Source: Polyangiaceae bacterium
GTDB lineage: Bacteria; Myxococcota_A; Polyangia; Polyangiales; Polyangiaceae
Length of the DNA: 5,589 nucleotides
Assembly: GCA_025934595.1 (NCBI GenBank)
Contig: JAICXU010000270.1
Span: 1-5,589 of the forward strand
Direction: 5' to 3'
The notes under the pieces are model-generated. The model searched no databases, had not been told where the DNA came from, and saw nothing but the letters and a program-made list of their open reading frames with translations. This document shows, in pieces, positions 1 to 5,486 of this stretch. The position numbers were made by a program, and so were the translations under genes. Position 1 is the first letter of the stretch, and each line of letters starts with the position of its first letter.

Positions 1-705
1 CCGGCGCGGCTCGAATGGCTCGCGGAAAGGCTCCGTGAGGTGCTCGCGCGCAACCCGGGGTTCGTGGGCGTGATTTTGCCCGCGTGGCTCGGCGTGGATC
101 GGTCACGCGCCGACGATCTCAGCGCGAGAGTCGGAGTGCGGTGCGGTGAAGCGATGACCGGCCTCGCGAGCTCGTCGGGTGCGCGATTCGAGCGCGCTCG
201 CGATCGCGCCTTTGCCTCGCTCGCGATCGAGGTCACGAGCGCGTGGGCGAAGTCTGCCGAATCACGCGGAAGCGGCTGGACGGTGTCGCTCGAAGACGAA
301 ATTTCCTTCGACGCAGATGCCGTCGTCATCGCCACGGGCGGGCTCGTCGGCGGTGGTCTTGCGTATGCGCCTGCTGCATCGGAGTCCGCCGCGGAGCTTC
401 CATCTGCGGCGCGACCCACGATGCGGTCGACGCTCGACTGTCCTGTCGCCATCGGCGAAAGCGACGCCGTCGCGAGAGCACCGAGCACGCTTTTCGGCAC
501 GCAACCCGAGGCGATCGCGTGGCCATTTTCGCGCGATCCTTGGCTCGACCGAGCGGGAGCTCTCGTCGGTGACGATGGTGCCGCACGCGGCGTGAGCGCG
601 CGCGGTCTCTACGCATGCGGGGATGTCGTGGCGGATCGTCCACGCGGATGGCTCACGGCTCTTGCGAGCGGAGCGACGTGCGGCGCAGCGGCGGCGCGCG
701 CGTGA
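1..705 (+). CDS. FAD-dependent oxidoreductase, GlpB-like, C-terminal part (5' end outside the window)
   Basis: The frame is open from base 1 to a TGA at 703-705, so the gene starts upstream; 234 codons are visible. Counting from the first visible codon, residues 104-120 form a flavoprotein segment with VVIATGG followed by LVGGGL. Residues 203-210 read LYACGDVV, the C-terminal FAD-binding turn of flavin oxidoreductases, followed by a Gly/Ala-rich helix. Near the start, the segment ILPAWLG, a conserved Glu and a SSGARF segment line up from memory with the GlpB layout (LG block, E, P-S-x-x-G-x-R, then ATG-x-x-x-GG). GlpB is the FAD subunit of anaerobic glycerol-3-phosphate dehydrogenase, which passes electrons to the quinone pool together with GlpA and GlpC. 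The partner genes would lie upstream and cannot be seen. It could be a related FAD oxidoreductase with another substrate. The flavoprotein call is firm; the GlpB assignment is moderate. Confidence 0.72.
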   Translation, partial: PARLEWLAERLREVLARNPGFVGVILPAWLGVDRSRADDLSARVGVRCGEAMTGLASSSGARFERARDRAFASLAIEVTSAWAKSAESRGSGWTVSLEDEISFDADAVVIATGGLVGGGLAYAPAASESAAELPSAARPTMRSTLDCPVAIGESDAVARAPSTLFGTQPEAIAWPFSRDPWLDRAGALVGDDGAARGVSARGLYACGDVVADRPRGWLTALASGATCGAAAARA

Positions 706-706
706 A

Positions 707-722
707 GCGCTTCGCTAAGCGC
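707..722 (+). terminator. Small hairpin just after the GlpB-like gene, possible weak terminator
   Basis: GCGCTT (707-712) and AAGCGC (717-722) form a perfect 6-bp stem with a CGCT loop, starting one base after the stop codon. No T-run follows, so it is not a standard Rho-independent terminator. It may only stabilise the 3' end of the mRNA or pause polymerase. The adjacent GAAGCGCTTC (704-713) is also a perfect 10-bp palindrome. Confidence 0.3.
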
Positions 723-730
723 GCGTTACC

Positions 731-760
731 TTGACACTCTCGAGCAGCGGGTGGCACGCT
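731..760 (+). promoter_or_regulatory. Candidate promoter for the lipoprotein gene
   Basis: A perfect -35 hexamer, TTGACA, lies at 731-736 in the 117-nt gap before the lipoprotein gene. At 18 bp spacing the -10 position would be CACGCT (755-760), a poor match to TATAAT. The -35 box is convincing by eye and the -10 box is not. The implied 5' leader is about 55 nt. The preceding hairpin and the gap length both favour a separate transcription unit. Confidence 0.35.
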
Positions 761-822
761 TCGCGCGCGTTTCGCATGGAAGAATGGCATGCGCCGTTCG
801 CGCTTCGCTTCGGAGAAGAAAC

Positions 823-1389
823 ATGACGAAAAAATCCGCCTTTCTTGTTTTTTCCGTGCTCGTCCTCGCCGCCGGCTGCTCGAGCAGCTCGTCTCCTGGC
901 TCCACGGACGCGACCGACGGCGGTGGCACGACGGGCACGAAAAACATCTGCCCGCTGATCAACCAGACCGACGTGCAGGCGCTCGTCGTGCCGACCATCA
1001 CTGGCGTGACGAACGTGGATGGCATCGTCTGCCAGTTCGCCGACTCGGGCGAAGGCATCAAGGTGGAGCACTACGACGACGACGCCGCCAAGACTGCGTA
1101 CAACAATCTTCACCTCGATGGCGGCGGTGGAAGTGGCACGGACCATCCGCTCCAAGGCGTCGGCGACGAGGCGTACTGGAACGAAGCGCTCGACGGCAAG
1201 GCACCGCCCGAGCTCATCGCGCACAAAGGAAACATCACGTGCGTGATCCAGTCGCCGGACGTGCCCGACACGACATGCAAGACGACGGACGACGGCTCGG
1301 GAATCCCCGCGTTCGCGGACAGCGATGCGCAGGCCTACGTGCAGCTCATGGCCAAAGTCTGCAACGACATCTTCAGCGTCGACAACTGA
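823..1389 (+). CDS. Exported lipoprotein with DUF3558-like Cys pattern, function unknown
   Basis: The protein has 188 residues. The ATG at 823 is chosen because GGAGAAG (812-818) sits 4 nt upstream and the protein then begins with a classic lipoprotein signal: MTKK, a hydrophobic stretch 6-17, and lipobox LAAGC with lipidated Cys19. A more upstream GTG (751) would bury this signal. A Ser/Gly/Asp/Thr-rich linker (20-39) tethers a folded domain starting at CPL (Cys43). Further cysteines are Cys70 (CQF), Cys140, Cys152 and Cys180. A GVGDEAYW segment spans 112-119. The order CPL, CxF, VxxY and GVGDEAY resembles the DUF3558 lipoproteins best known from actinobacteria; this is recalled pattern similarity, not a search result. 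It is probably anchored in the cell envelope. With Cys43 and Cys70 spaced as in that family, a Cys43-Cys70 disulfide is likely. Charged residues are mostly acidic. No function is assigned. Confidence 0.85.
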   Translation: MTKKSAFLVFSVLVLAAGCSSSSSPGSTDATDGGGTTGTKNICPLINQTDVQALVVPTITGVTNVDGIVCQFADSGEGIKVEHYDDDAAKTAYNNLHLDGGGGSGTDHPLQGVGDEAYWNEALDGKAPPELIAHKGNITCVIQSPDVPDTTCKTTDDGSGIPAFADSDAQAYVQLMAKVCNDIFSVDN

Positions 1390-1408
1390 CTCCCACGCGG
1401 AACGCGCG

Positions 1409-2797
1409 CTACTTCGCCGGAGCGAGGCTCGCCTTCATCGTTTCGTAGCCGAGCGCGAGGATGAAATCCTTGCCGTGCGACGGATCGCTTTCGATGTCGC
1501 TCATCTCGCCCGGCTCGAGATCCACTTTGTCGGGCGCTTGCACGATCCGCTGGTTTTCCGGGGGTCTCGTGCGTTCTTCGGGCGCGAGGTGACCTTCGAG
1601 ATCTCTCTCGCGAAGCTCCGGATATTCGCTCGACGGATCGGTCGCCGCGGCTTTCACGAGCACGTTCGGATGAATTCCGTTCGCTTGGATCGCATGACCG
1701 CCCGGCGTGTAATAGCGCGCCGTCGTGAGCCGCAATCCAGCGCCGTCGGGAAGATCGATGATCGACTGCACGCTTCCCTTGCCGAACGAGTTCTGTCCCA
1801 CGACGATCGCGCGCCCCGAATCTTGTAGCGCGCCCGCGACGAGCTCGGCCGCGCTCGCGCTCCATTCATCCATCAAGATGACGACACGGGTATTCGCGAA
1901 CGCGCCGCCGCTCTTCGCGCGCGCTTCGTCGACGATCTCGCCGCGATGCCGCATCGTGTAGATCTGCCCGCTCGAAATGAACTCGTCCGCGACGTCGGTC
2001 GCTTCGTCGACGAGGCCGCCTGGGTTGCTGCGCATGTCGAGGATGACACCGGCCGGCTCGCCCGATGCCTTCAGCGATGCCGCCGCGCGCAAAAGCTCGT
2101 CGTGCGTGTGATCTTGGAATTGTTTGAGCCTCACGTACGCGATGTTGCCCGCGAGCATCTTCGTTTCCACGCTCGGCACGCGGATGATCTGACGAACGAG
2201 ATCGAACGTGATCGGATCCTTCGCGTTCGGGCGCCGCACCGTGATCTTCACGTGCGTGCCGGGAACGCCGCGCATCTTTTTCAACATGCTGTCGAAAGTT
2301 GCATTCTGCACGTATTCACCGTCGACGGCGATGATCTGGTCGCCCGCTTTCACTCCCGCTTTCTGCGCGGGGCTGCCTTCGATGGCGGCGAGCACGGTGA
2401 TGATCTCGGTGCGAACGTCGACCTCGACGCCGACGCCGCCGAACTCACCTTCGGTGTCTTGCTCGAATGCGGCGTAGTCTTCGCGAGGCATGTAGCTCGA
2501 ATGCGGATCGAGCTCCGCGACCATTCCCTTGATCGCGCCTTGCACGAGCTTCGTGCGCTCGACGGGATCCACGTAATCGTTTTCGACCTGCGCGATCACG
2601 CGTCCCATCATCTGCGTGGCGGCGTACGGGCTCTCTTTTTCGCTCGTCGCCCACGCGTTTCGGTGCGTGTCCAGGACGAGCGATCCGGTCAATCCACCGA
2701 GAAATGCGAAGGGGGCGAGCGCGGCTCCCATTTTGAGCCTCGCCGTGAGCCTCGTCGTGAGCCTGAGGCCGAGCCGAGCCGGAAATTTCCCATTCAT
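1409..2797 (-). CDS. S41-family C-terminal processing peptidase (CtpA/Prc type) with PDZ domain
   Basis: The protein has 462 residues, a usual length for a bacterial CtpA/CtpB-type protease. Residues 1-22 are Arg/Lys-rich and 23-42 hydrophobic, giving a signal or N-terminal anchor that places the enzyme in the periplasm. A helical part follows, with the conserved LDPHSSYM block at 96-103. The PDZ domain covers about 115-200 (GVGVEV, then SPAQKAGVKAGDQIIAVDG). The S41 catalytic core includes LDMRSNPGG (253-261). The catalytic set is intact: Ser315 in SASAAEL, Lys340 in FGKGSVQ and Gln344, with the 25-residue Ser-Lys spacing seen in Prc and CtpB. The family cuts proteins near their C termini for envelope quality control or signalling. 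The tail from about 385 is charged and ends in a helix. ATG 2797 has only a weak ribosome site; Met23 (ATG at 2731) is a possible alternative start but would lose the basic n-region. It converges on the lipoprotein gene. Confidence 0.95.
   Translation of the reverse strand: MNGKFPARLGLRLTTRLTARLKMGAALAPFAFLGGLTGSLVLDTHRNAWATSEKESPYAATQMMGRVIAQVENDYVDPVERTKLVQGAIKGMVAELDPHSSYMPREDYAAFEQDTEGEFGGVGVEVDVRTEIITVLAAIEGSPAQKAGVKAGDQIIAVDGEYVQNATFDSMLKKMRGVPGTHVKITVRRPNAKDPITFDLVRQIIRVPSVETKMLAGNIAYVRLKQFQDHTHDELLRAAASLKASGEPAGVILDMRSNPGGLVDEATDVADEFISSGQIYTMRHRGEIVDEARAKSGGAFANTRVVILMDEWSASAAELVAGALQDSGRAIVVGQNSFGKGSVQSIIDLPDGAGLRLTTARYYTPGGHAIQANGIHPNVLVKAAATDPSSEYPELRERDLEGHLAPEERTRPPENQRIVQAPDKVDLEPGEMSDIESDPSHGKDFILALGYETMKASLAPAK
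2734..2764. repeat. Three imperfect 12-bp direct repeats inside the protease signal region
   Basis: TGAGCCT recurs at 2734, 2746 and 2758, separated by CGCCG and CGTCG, giving an exact 12-bp period. On the minus strand it encodes the repetitive basic stretch RLTTRLTARL (residues 13-22) of the protease N terminus. It probably arose by small in-frame duplication. The 12-bp period keeps the reading frame, so copy changes would only lengthen or shorten the basic n-region. Confidence 0.6.
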
Positions 2798-2838
2798 GGG
2801 CCGGAATCTACCCGAATTCAGCCCCGAGACGTTTGCCG

Positions 2839-2868
2839 TAGTCAGCGAAGAAAGGACTCGGCTACACT
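2839..2868 (+). promoter_or_regulatory. Candidate promoter for the RHH-hydrolase-kinase operon
   Basis: In the 150-nt divergent gap between the protease and the RHH gene, TAGTCA (2839-2844) and TACACT (2863-2868) are 18 bp apart and each match 4 of 6 sigma-70 consensus bases. A second A/T-rich hexamer, TATATC, lies at 2873-2878. The region is clearly less GC-rich than its surroundings, as expected for a promoter. A convincing opposite-strand promoter for the protease was not found. Confidence 0.3.
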
Positions 2869-2936
2869 GTCCTATATCGACGGCATTTCCTTACCGTTTC
2901 GACTGATTCTGTACGCGCGTCAGGTCTGCGCGCTCT

Positions 2937-2942
2937 AGGAGG
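2937..2942 (+). promoter_or_regulatory. Perfect ribosome binding site AGGAGG deciding a TTG start
   Basis: AGGAGG lies 5 nt before the TTG at 2948. It is the only consensus Shine-Dalgarno site in this gap and fixes the start of the small RHH gene even though no ATG is available there. Confidence 0.85.
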
Positions 2943-2947
2943 CTCGA

Positions 2948-3196
2948 TTGGCTATCGGTGACAAGAACGACGCGAGCGTCACGAACGTAAATCGCACGGA
3001 ATCGAAGACGGACAAGCGCAAGCAGTCCTTGTACTTCCCGGAGTCGATGCTGCAAGAGATCAAAGAAGAGGCGGCGCGACTCGATCGCTCGCTCTCCTGG
3101 GTCGTGCAGCGTGCGTGGAAGATCTCGAGGCTCGAGATCAAAAAGCTTCCGAGCGTCAATGACGTCGAAGGCGGAGACGACGACGACGACGTCTAA
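2948..3196 (+). CDS. Small ribbon-helix-helix-like protein with acidic tail (TIGR04563-like)
   Basis: The protein has 82 residues and a TTG start supported by AGGAGG. The first 22 residues are polar and probably disordered. Residues 25-30 (KQSLYF) form a predicted beta strand, 31-46 a first helix (PESMLQEIKEEAARLD), and 48-61 a second helix beginning SLSWVVQRAWK. This strand-helix-helix plan is that of MetJ/Arc dimers, which bind DNA through the paired strands. The KRKQSLYFP...LDRSLSWVVQ.AWK signature matches what I recall of the small myxobacterial family TIGR04563; this was not searched. The C terminus ends in five consecutive Asp (77-81), unusual for a DNA-binding protein and possibly a mask or partner contact. 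The hydrolase gene begins inside codons 71-72, so the two are probably translated together. If it binds DNA, autoregulation of the operon is plausible but unproven. Confidence 0.85.
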   Translation: MAIGDKNDASVTNVNRTESKTDKRKQSLYFPESMLQEIKEEAARLDRSLSWVVQRAWKISRLEIKKLPSVNDVEGGDDDDDV

Positions 3197-4103
3197 GCAG
3201 TCGGTCCCGCCGCCCAGCATTGCGCCGGCGGGCGAGTCGCACGAGTTCGTTACGGCCCGAGACGGGACGCGCCTATTTTTGCGGACAAAATCCGCGGGCG
3301 CGCTCGAGGGAAGGCCGACGCTTTTGTTTTGCGACGGCATCGTCTGCGACGGCTTCATTTGGAAATATTTGTGGAACGCGATGGCGGACTACCCCCTCGC
3401 GCACTTCCACTACCGCGGTCACGGTCGAAGCGCGAAGCCCGCCGATCCCGATCGCATCGACATCGCGGCCCATGCCGAGGACGCGTTCTCCGTCCGCGAG
3501 CACCTCGGAGATCCGCCCTGCGTGATCTTCGGGCACTCGATGGGATGCCAGGTCGCGCTCGAGACGTATCATCTGCATCCGAAAAAAGTACGCGCGCTCA
3601 TCCTGATTTGCGGCACCTTCGGCAACGTCACGAAGACCATCCGCGGCGTGCCCGTCGTCGACATGATCTTGCCGAAGATCCTCGCGATGGCCGAAAAAAA
3701 TCCCGCCCTCGTCCGCGCGATCTGGTCTCGGCTGCCCACCGAGATGACGCTGAGCATGGCGCTGCGGTCGGGCGACATCGATCCCGAGCGCGTGCGACGC
3801 GAAGATATTTTGCCGTATCTCGAGCACGTGAAGCGAGTGGATTTCACGATGTTCCTGCGCATGCTTCGCGCGGCCGGCGAGCACACGTCGGAAGAGTATT
3901 TGGCCGACGTGAAAATTCCGGTGCTCATCGTCGCGGGGGAAAAAGACACGCTCACGCCGCCGTATCTCGCGCAGGCGCTCGCGGCCGCGCTCCCGAACGC
4001 CGAGCTCATGATCGTTCCGCACGGGACGCACGTCGCGCCGCTCGAGCAGCCGGATCTCGTCGACGAAAAGATCCGTTCGTTCTTGGAGACGGCGCTTGCG
4101 TAG
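3159..4103 (+). CDS. Alpha/beta-fold hydrolase, substrate unknown
   Basis: The protein has 314 residues from ATG 3159. Residues 2-26 are low-complexity (Thr/Ser/Pro). The core begins near residue 27 with a typical SHEFVTARDGTRLF strand pair. The nucleophile elbow is GHSMG (125-129) with Ser127, the acid is Asp263 in AGEKDTLTP, and the base is His291 in GTHVAP, so the triad is complete. FHYRGHGRS (83-91) is the usual loop after strand 4, and about 155-245 forms a helical cap. There is no signal peptide, so it is probably cytoplasmic. The general family covers esterases, lactonases and cofactor-free haloperoxidase-like enzymes; the motifs do not fix a substrate. ATG 3159 is the only ATG before the core; no start codon exists between it and the core, so overlap with the RHH gene is unavoidable (38 nt). 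No clear ribosome site precedes it, suggesting reinitiation or coupling. A GTG at 3111 is a less likely start. Confidence 0.92.
   Translation: MTSKAETTTTTSKQSVPPPSIAPAGESHEFVTARDGTRLFLRTKSAGALEGRPTLLFCDGIVCDGFIWKYLWNAMADYPLAHFHYRGHGRSAKPADPDRIDIAAHAEDAFSVREHLGDPPCVIFGHSMGCQVALETYHLHPKKVRALILICGTFGNVTKTIRGVPVVDMILPKILAMAEKNPALVRAIWSRLPTEMTLSMALRSGDIDPERVRREDILPYLEHVKRVDFTMFLRMLRAAGEHTSEEYLADVKIPVLIVAGEKDTLTPPYLAQALAAALPNAELMIVPHGTHVAPLEQPDLVDEKIRSFLETALA
3176..3190 (+). repeat. (GAC)5 triplet run read in two overlapping genes
   Basis: Five GAC triplets encode Asp77-Asp81 of the RHH protein and, one base later, as ACG, encode Thr7-Thr11 of the hydrolase. Gain or loss of a whole triplet would keep both frames. 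Confidence 0.85.
4085..4088 (+). promoter_or_regulatory. GGAG ribosome binding site within the hydrolase gene, fixing the kinase TTG start
   Basis: GGAG lies 7 nt before TTG 4096, inside the last codons of the hydrolase. It supports a TTG start and an 8-nt gene overlap, and so translational coupling. Confidence 0.75.
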
Positions 4104-5127
4104 CGTCGTCTTGGGCGCCGTCGCGCTCGTTTGCTTTTCGTGCACGAAGCGGGAGGGCTGGGAGAAGGGCGGCGTCGCCGGAAGCACGTCCGCTGGTCCC
4201 ATGTATGTCGATTCAGGCACCTATGTGTCCACTTCGACAGATGCGGCAGCGCCATCGGCCAGCGACCCCGCGGCGGTCACGGGCACGCTCGACCCCTCGT
4301 TCTTCACCGCGAAGCTGCTCACGGGGAAATCGATCGGCCACACATCCATCGTGTTCAAGCTCGGGCTCGAAGGCGGGAAAGAGGCCGCGTACAAGCCTCG
4401 CTCGAAGATCGGCAACGAGCGATTTCGCGGGGAAATCGCCGCGTATCGACTCGCACGCGCGTGGGGCCTCGGCAACGTTCCGCCGGCGGTGTTTCGCTCG
4501 TTTGCCGCCAGCGACTTGAAGGCCGCGATGGATGAAAAAGCGAGCGGCGTCTTCGCCGATCAAGTCGTCGCAGAACCGGACGGCAACGTGCGAGGGGCGC
4601 TCATTCCGTGGATCCCCCATTTGACGTTCATGCCGCTCGAAAGAGATCCGGATCGCGCGAAGTGGAAAAGCTGGCTCGAGTCACCCGCTCTCGACACGAA
4701 CGCAATGGCGCCGTGCGATCGCGATCTCGCAGCGCAAATCTCGACGATGATCGCGTTCGACGTGCTCACCGGAAATTGGGATCGCTGGAGCGGTGGCAAC
4801 ATCGGCCGCGGCCTCGACAGCGGATGCACGACGGTGCTCTATATCGACAACGATGGCGCGTTCTTCGATCCAGTACCGAAGCTCTTCTTCGATCCGCAGG
4901 TCGCCGAGCTGCAAAAAGTCAGGCGCTTCTCGAAGCGATTCGTCACGGCTCTCCGCGAGACGAGCGAAGACGGTTTGCGAGCGGCGATCGGAGAAGAGTC
5001 GCCGGGAAAGCCGCTCTTGTCGGAGCGCGCAATGACGGCTTTTTTCGCGCGACGAAAGCTCGTGCTCGATGCGATCGATGGAGCGATGAAGACGTGGGGC
5101 GAAAGCAGTGCCCTTTCGCTCCCGTGA
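4096..5127 (+). CDS. Putative exported FAM20C-like kinase lipoprotein
   Basis: The protein has 343 residues and a TTG start backed by GGAG 7 nt upstream. Residues 1-16 form a short signal ending CFSC, an irregular lipobox with Cys16 as probable lipid site. A Ser/Thr/Gly/Ala-rich linker runs to about 62. The kinase-like core shows Lys100 in AAYKPRS (ATP lysine candidate) and Glu113 in RGEIAAYRLAR. VPPAVFR follows at 128-134. The catalytic loop is DVLTGNWDRWSGGN (222-235) with Asp229 and Asn235, and the metal site is YIDNDGAFFD (249-258) with Asp251. From memory, human FAM20C has the same order: EIAAFHLDR, VPP, GNxDRH, then DNGRGFG 20 residues later (22 here). Cys207 and Cys244 flank the catalytic loop and could pair. 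FAM20C phosphorylates secreted proteins; related families act on sugars, and HipA-like kinases share parts of the pattern. Substrate and activity are unknown. The lipid anchor puts the core outside the cytoplasm, where an ATP source is unclear. Confidence 0.78.
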   Translation: MRSVVLGAVALVCFSCTKREGWEKGGVAGSTSAGPMYVDSGTYVSTSTDAAAPSASDPAAVTGTLDPSFFTAKLLTGKSIGHTSIVFKLGLEGGKEAAYKPRSKIGNERFRGEIAAYRLARAWGLGNVPPAVFRSFAASDLKAAMDEKASGVFADQVVAEPDGNVRGALIPWIPHLTFMPLERDPDRAKWKSWLESPALDTNAMAPCDRDLAAQISTMIAFDVLTGNWDRWSGGNIGRGLDSGCTTVLYIDNDGAFFDPVPKLFFDPQVAELQKVRRFSKRFVTALRETSEDGLRAAIGEESPGKPLLSERAMTAFFARRKLVLDAIDGAMKTWGESSALSLP

Positions 5128-5134
5128 CGTGCAG

Positions 5135-5443
5135 ATGAAATCGGCGCGCCTTCGTCTCGGCGCGCTCGCGGCTCTCGTCGTCGTCGGCACGGCGATCGCG
5201 ACCGCACAAAGGCCCACGAGCGTCGAGCGACGCGCCGTGCCGTCGGCCGATGTCGATCCGAATGCGCCGGCGCCTGCAAGCAGCGTGCTCCCGTTTCGCG
5301 CACCGTGTAGCAGCGACGCCGAATGTGCGACCGGCACGTGCGTTCATTTCATGGATCGAGGCAGCTTCTGCTCGCAGCCGTGTACGGTGAAAGCGGACTG
5401 CCCCGCCCAGTCGATGTGCAATCGAAAACACTTCTGCAAGTGA
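5135..5443 (+). CDS. Short secreted Cys-rich protein (8 Cys)
   Basis: The protein has 102 residues from ATG 5135, 7 nt after the kinase stop. MKSARLRLGALAALVVVG followed by TAIATA is a good Sec signal, with cleavage likely after Ala24. A linker rich in Pro, Ala and Val (25-55) precedes a compact domain with cysteines at 58, 64, 69, 79, 83, 89, 95 and 101, enough for four disulfides. The domain reads as two similar halves: PCSSDAECATGTC and PCTVKADCPAQSMC. The C-x5-C-x4-C style with Asp before the second Cys is common in exported proteins of myxobacteria, often as repeats in larger proteins; here a single unit pair stands alone. The ribosome site is weak. An upstream GTG at 5108 overlaps the kinase and would add a charged prefix to the signal, so it is less likely. 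Function is unknown; binding or surface structure is more likely than catalysis. Confidence 0.8.
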   Translation: MKSARLRLGALAALVVVGTAIATAQRPTSVERRAVPSADVDPNAPAPASSVLPFRAPCSSDAECATGTCVHFMDRGSFCSQPCTVKADCPAQSMCNRKHFCK

Positions 5444-5473
5444 TCGGTGGACCGGCGTTGCCCGAAGCGTCTG

Positions 5474-5479
5474 GTACGC
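5474..5479 (+). promoter_or_regulatory. Possible -10 box immediately before the last gene
   Basis: TACGCT ends 7 nt before the ATG at 5487. If it is a -10 element, transcription would begin at or next to the start codon, giving a leaderless mRNA. No convincing -35 box is present at 16-18 bp (ACCGGC at 17). GGTACGCTT here resembles GGCACGCTT at 753-761 upstream of the first lipoprotein. Confidence 0.22.
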
Positions 5480-5486
5480 TTTCGGG

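Noticed and set aside
751..822. GTG 751 as start of the lipoprotein
   Set aside because: It would place 24 mostly basic residues before a textbook lipoprotein signal, while ATG 823 has GGAGAAG at the right distance.
1390..1408. Terminator between the convergent lipoprotein and protease genes
   Set aside because: Only short CGCG repeats (1396-1399, 1403-1406) are present in the 19-nt gap, with a 3-nt loop and no T-run, so no terminator is claimed.
1946..2938. A 330-codon open frame on the + strand opposite the protease gene
   Set aside because: It is antisense to a protease with an intact catalytic set and PDZ domain. Its product is rich in Arg, His and Asp with no domain, typical of an antisense shadow in GC-rich DNA.
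3273..4220. A 315-codon open frame on the - strand opposite the hydrolase
   Set aside because: It mirrors the hydrolase codons, is rich in Arg, His and Asp, and has no recognisable motif. The hydrolase on the + strand has a complete catalytic triad.
3329..4519. A 396-codon + strand frame overlapping the hydrolase and kinase
   Set aside because: It is the longest frame there by position, but its translation is almost only Arg, Ala, Ser, His and Pro. It overlaps two motif-bearing genes in other frames.
4681..5337. A 218-codon - strand frame opposite the kinase end and the Cys-rich gene
   Set aside because: It is Arg/Ala-rich without motifs and spans two supported genes on the other strand.
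5443..5460. CGGTGGACCG hairpin after the Cys-rich gene
   Set aside because: The stem is only 4 bp with a 2-base loop and no T-run, so it is not a credible terminator or operator.
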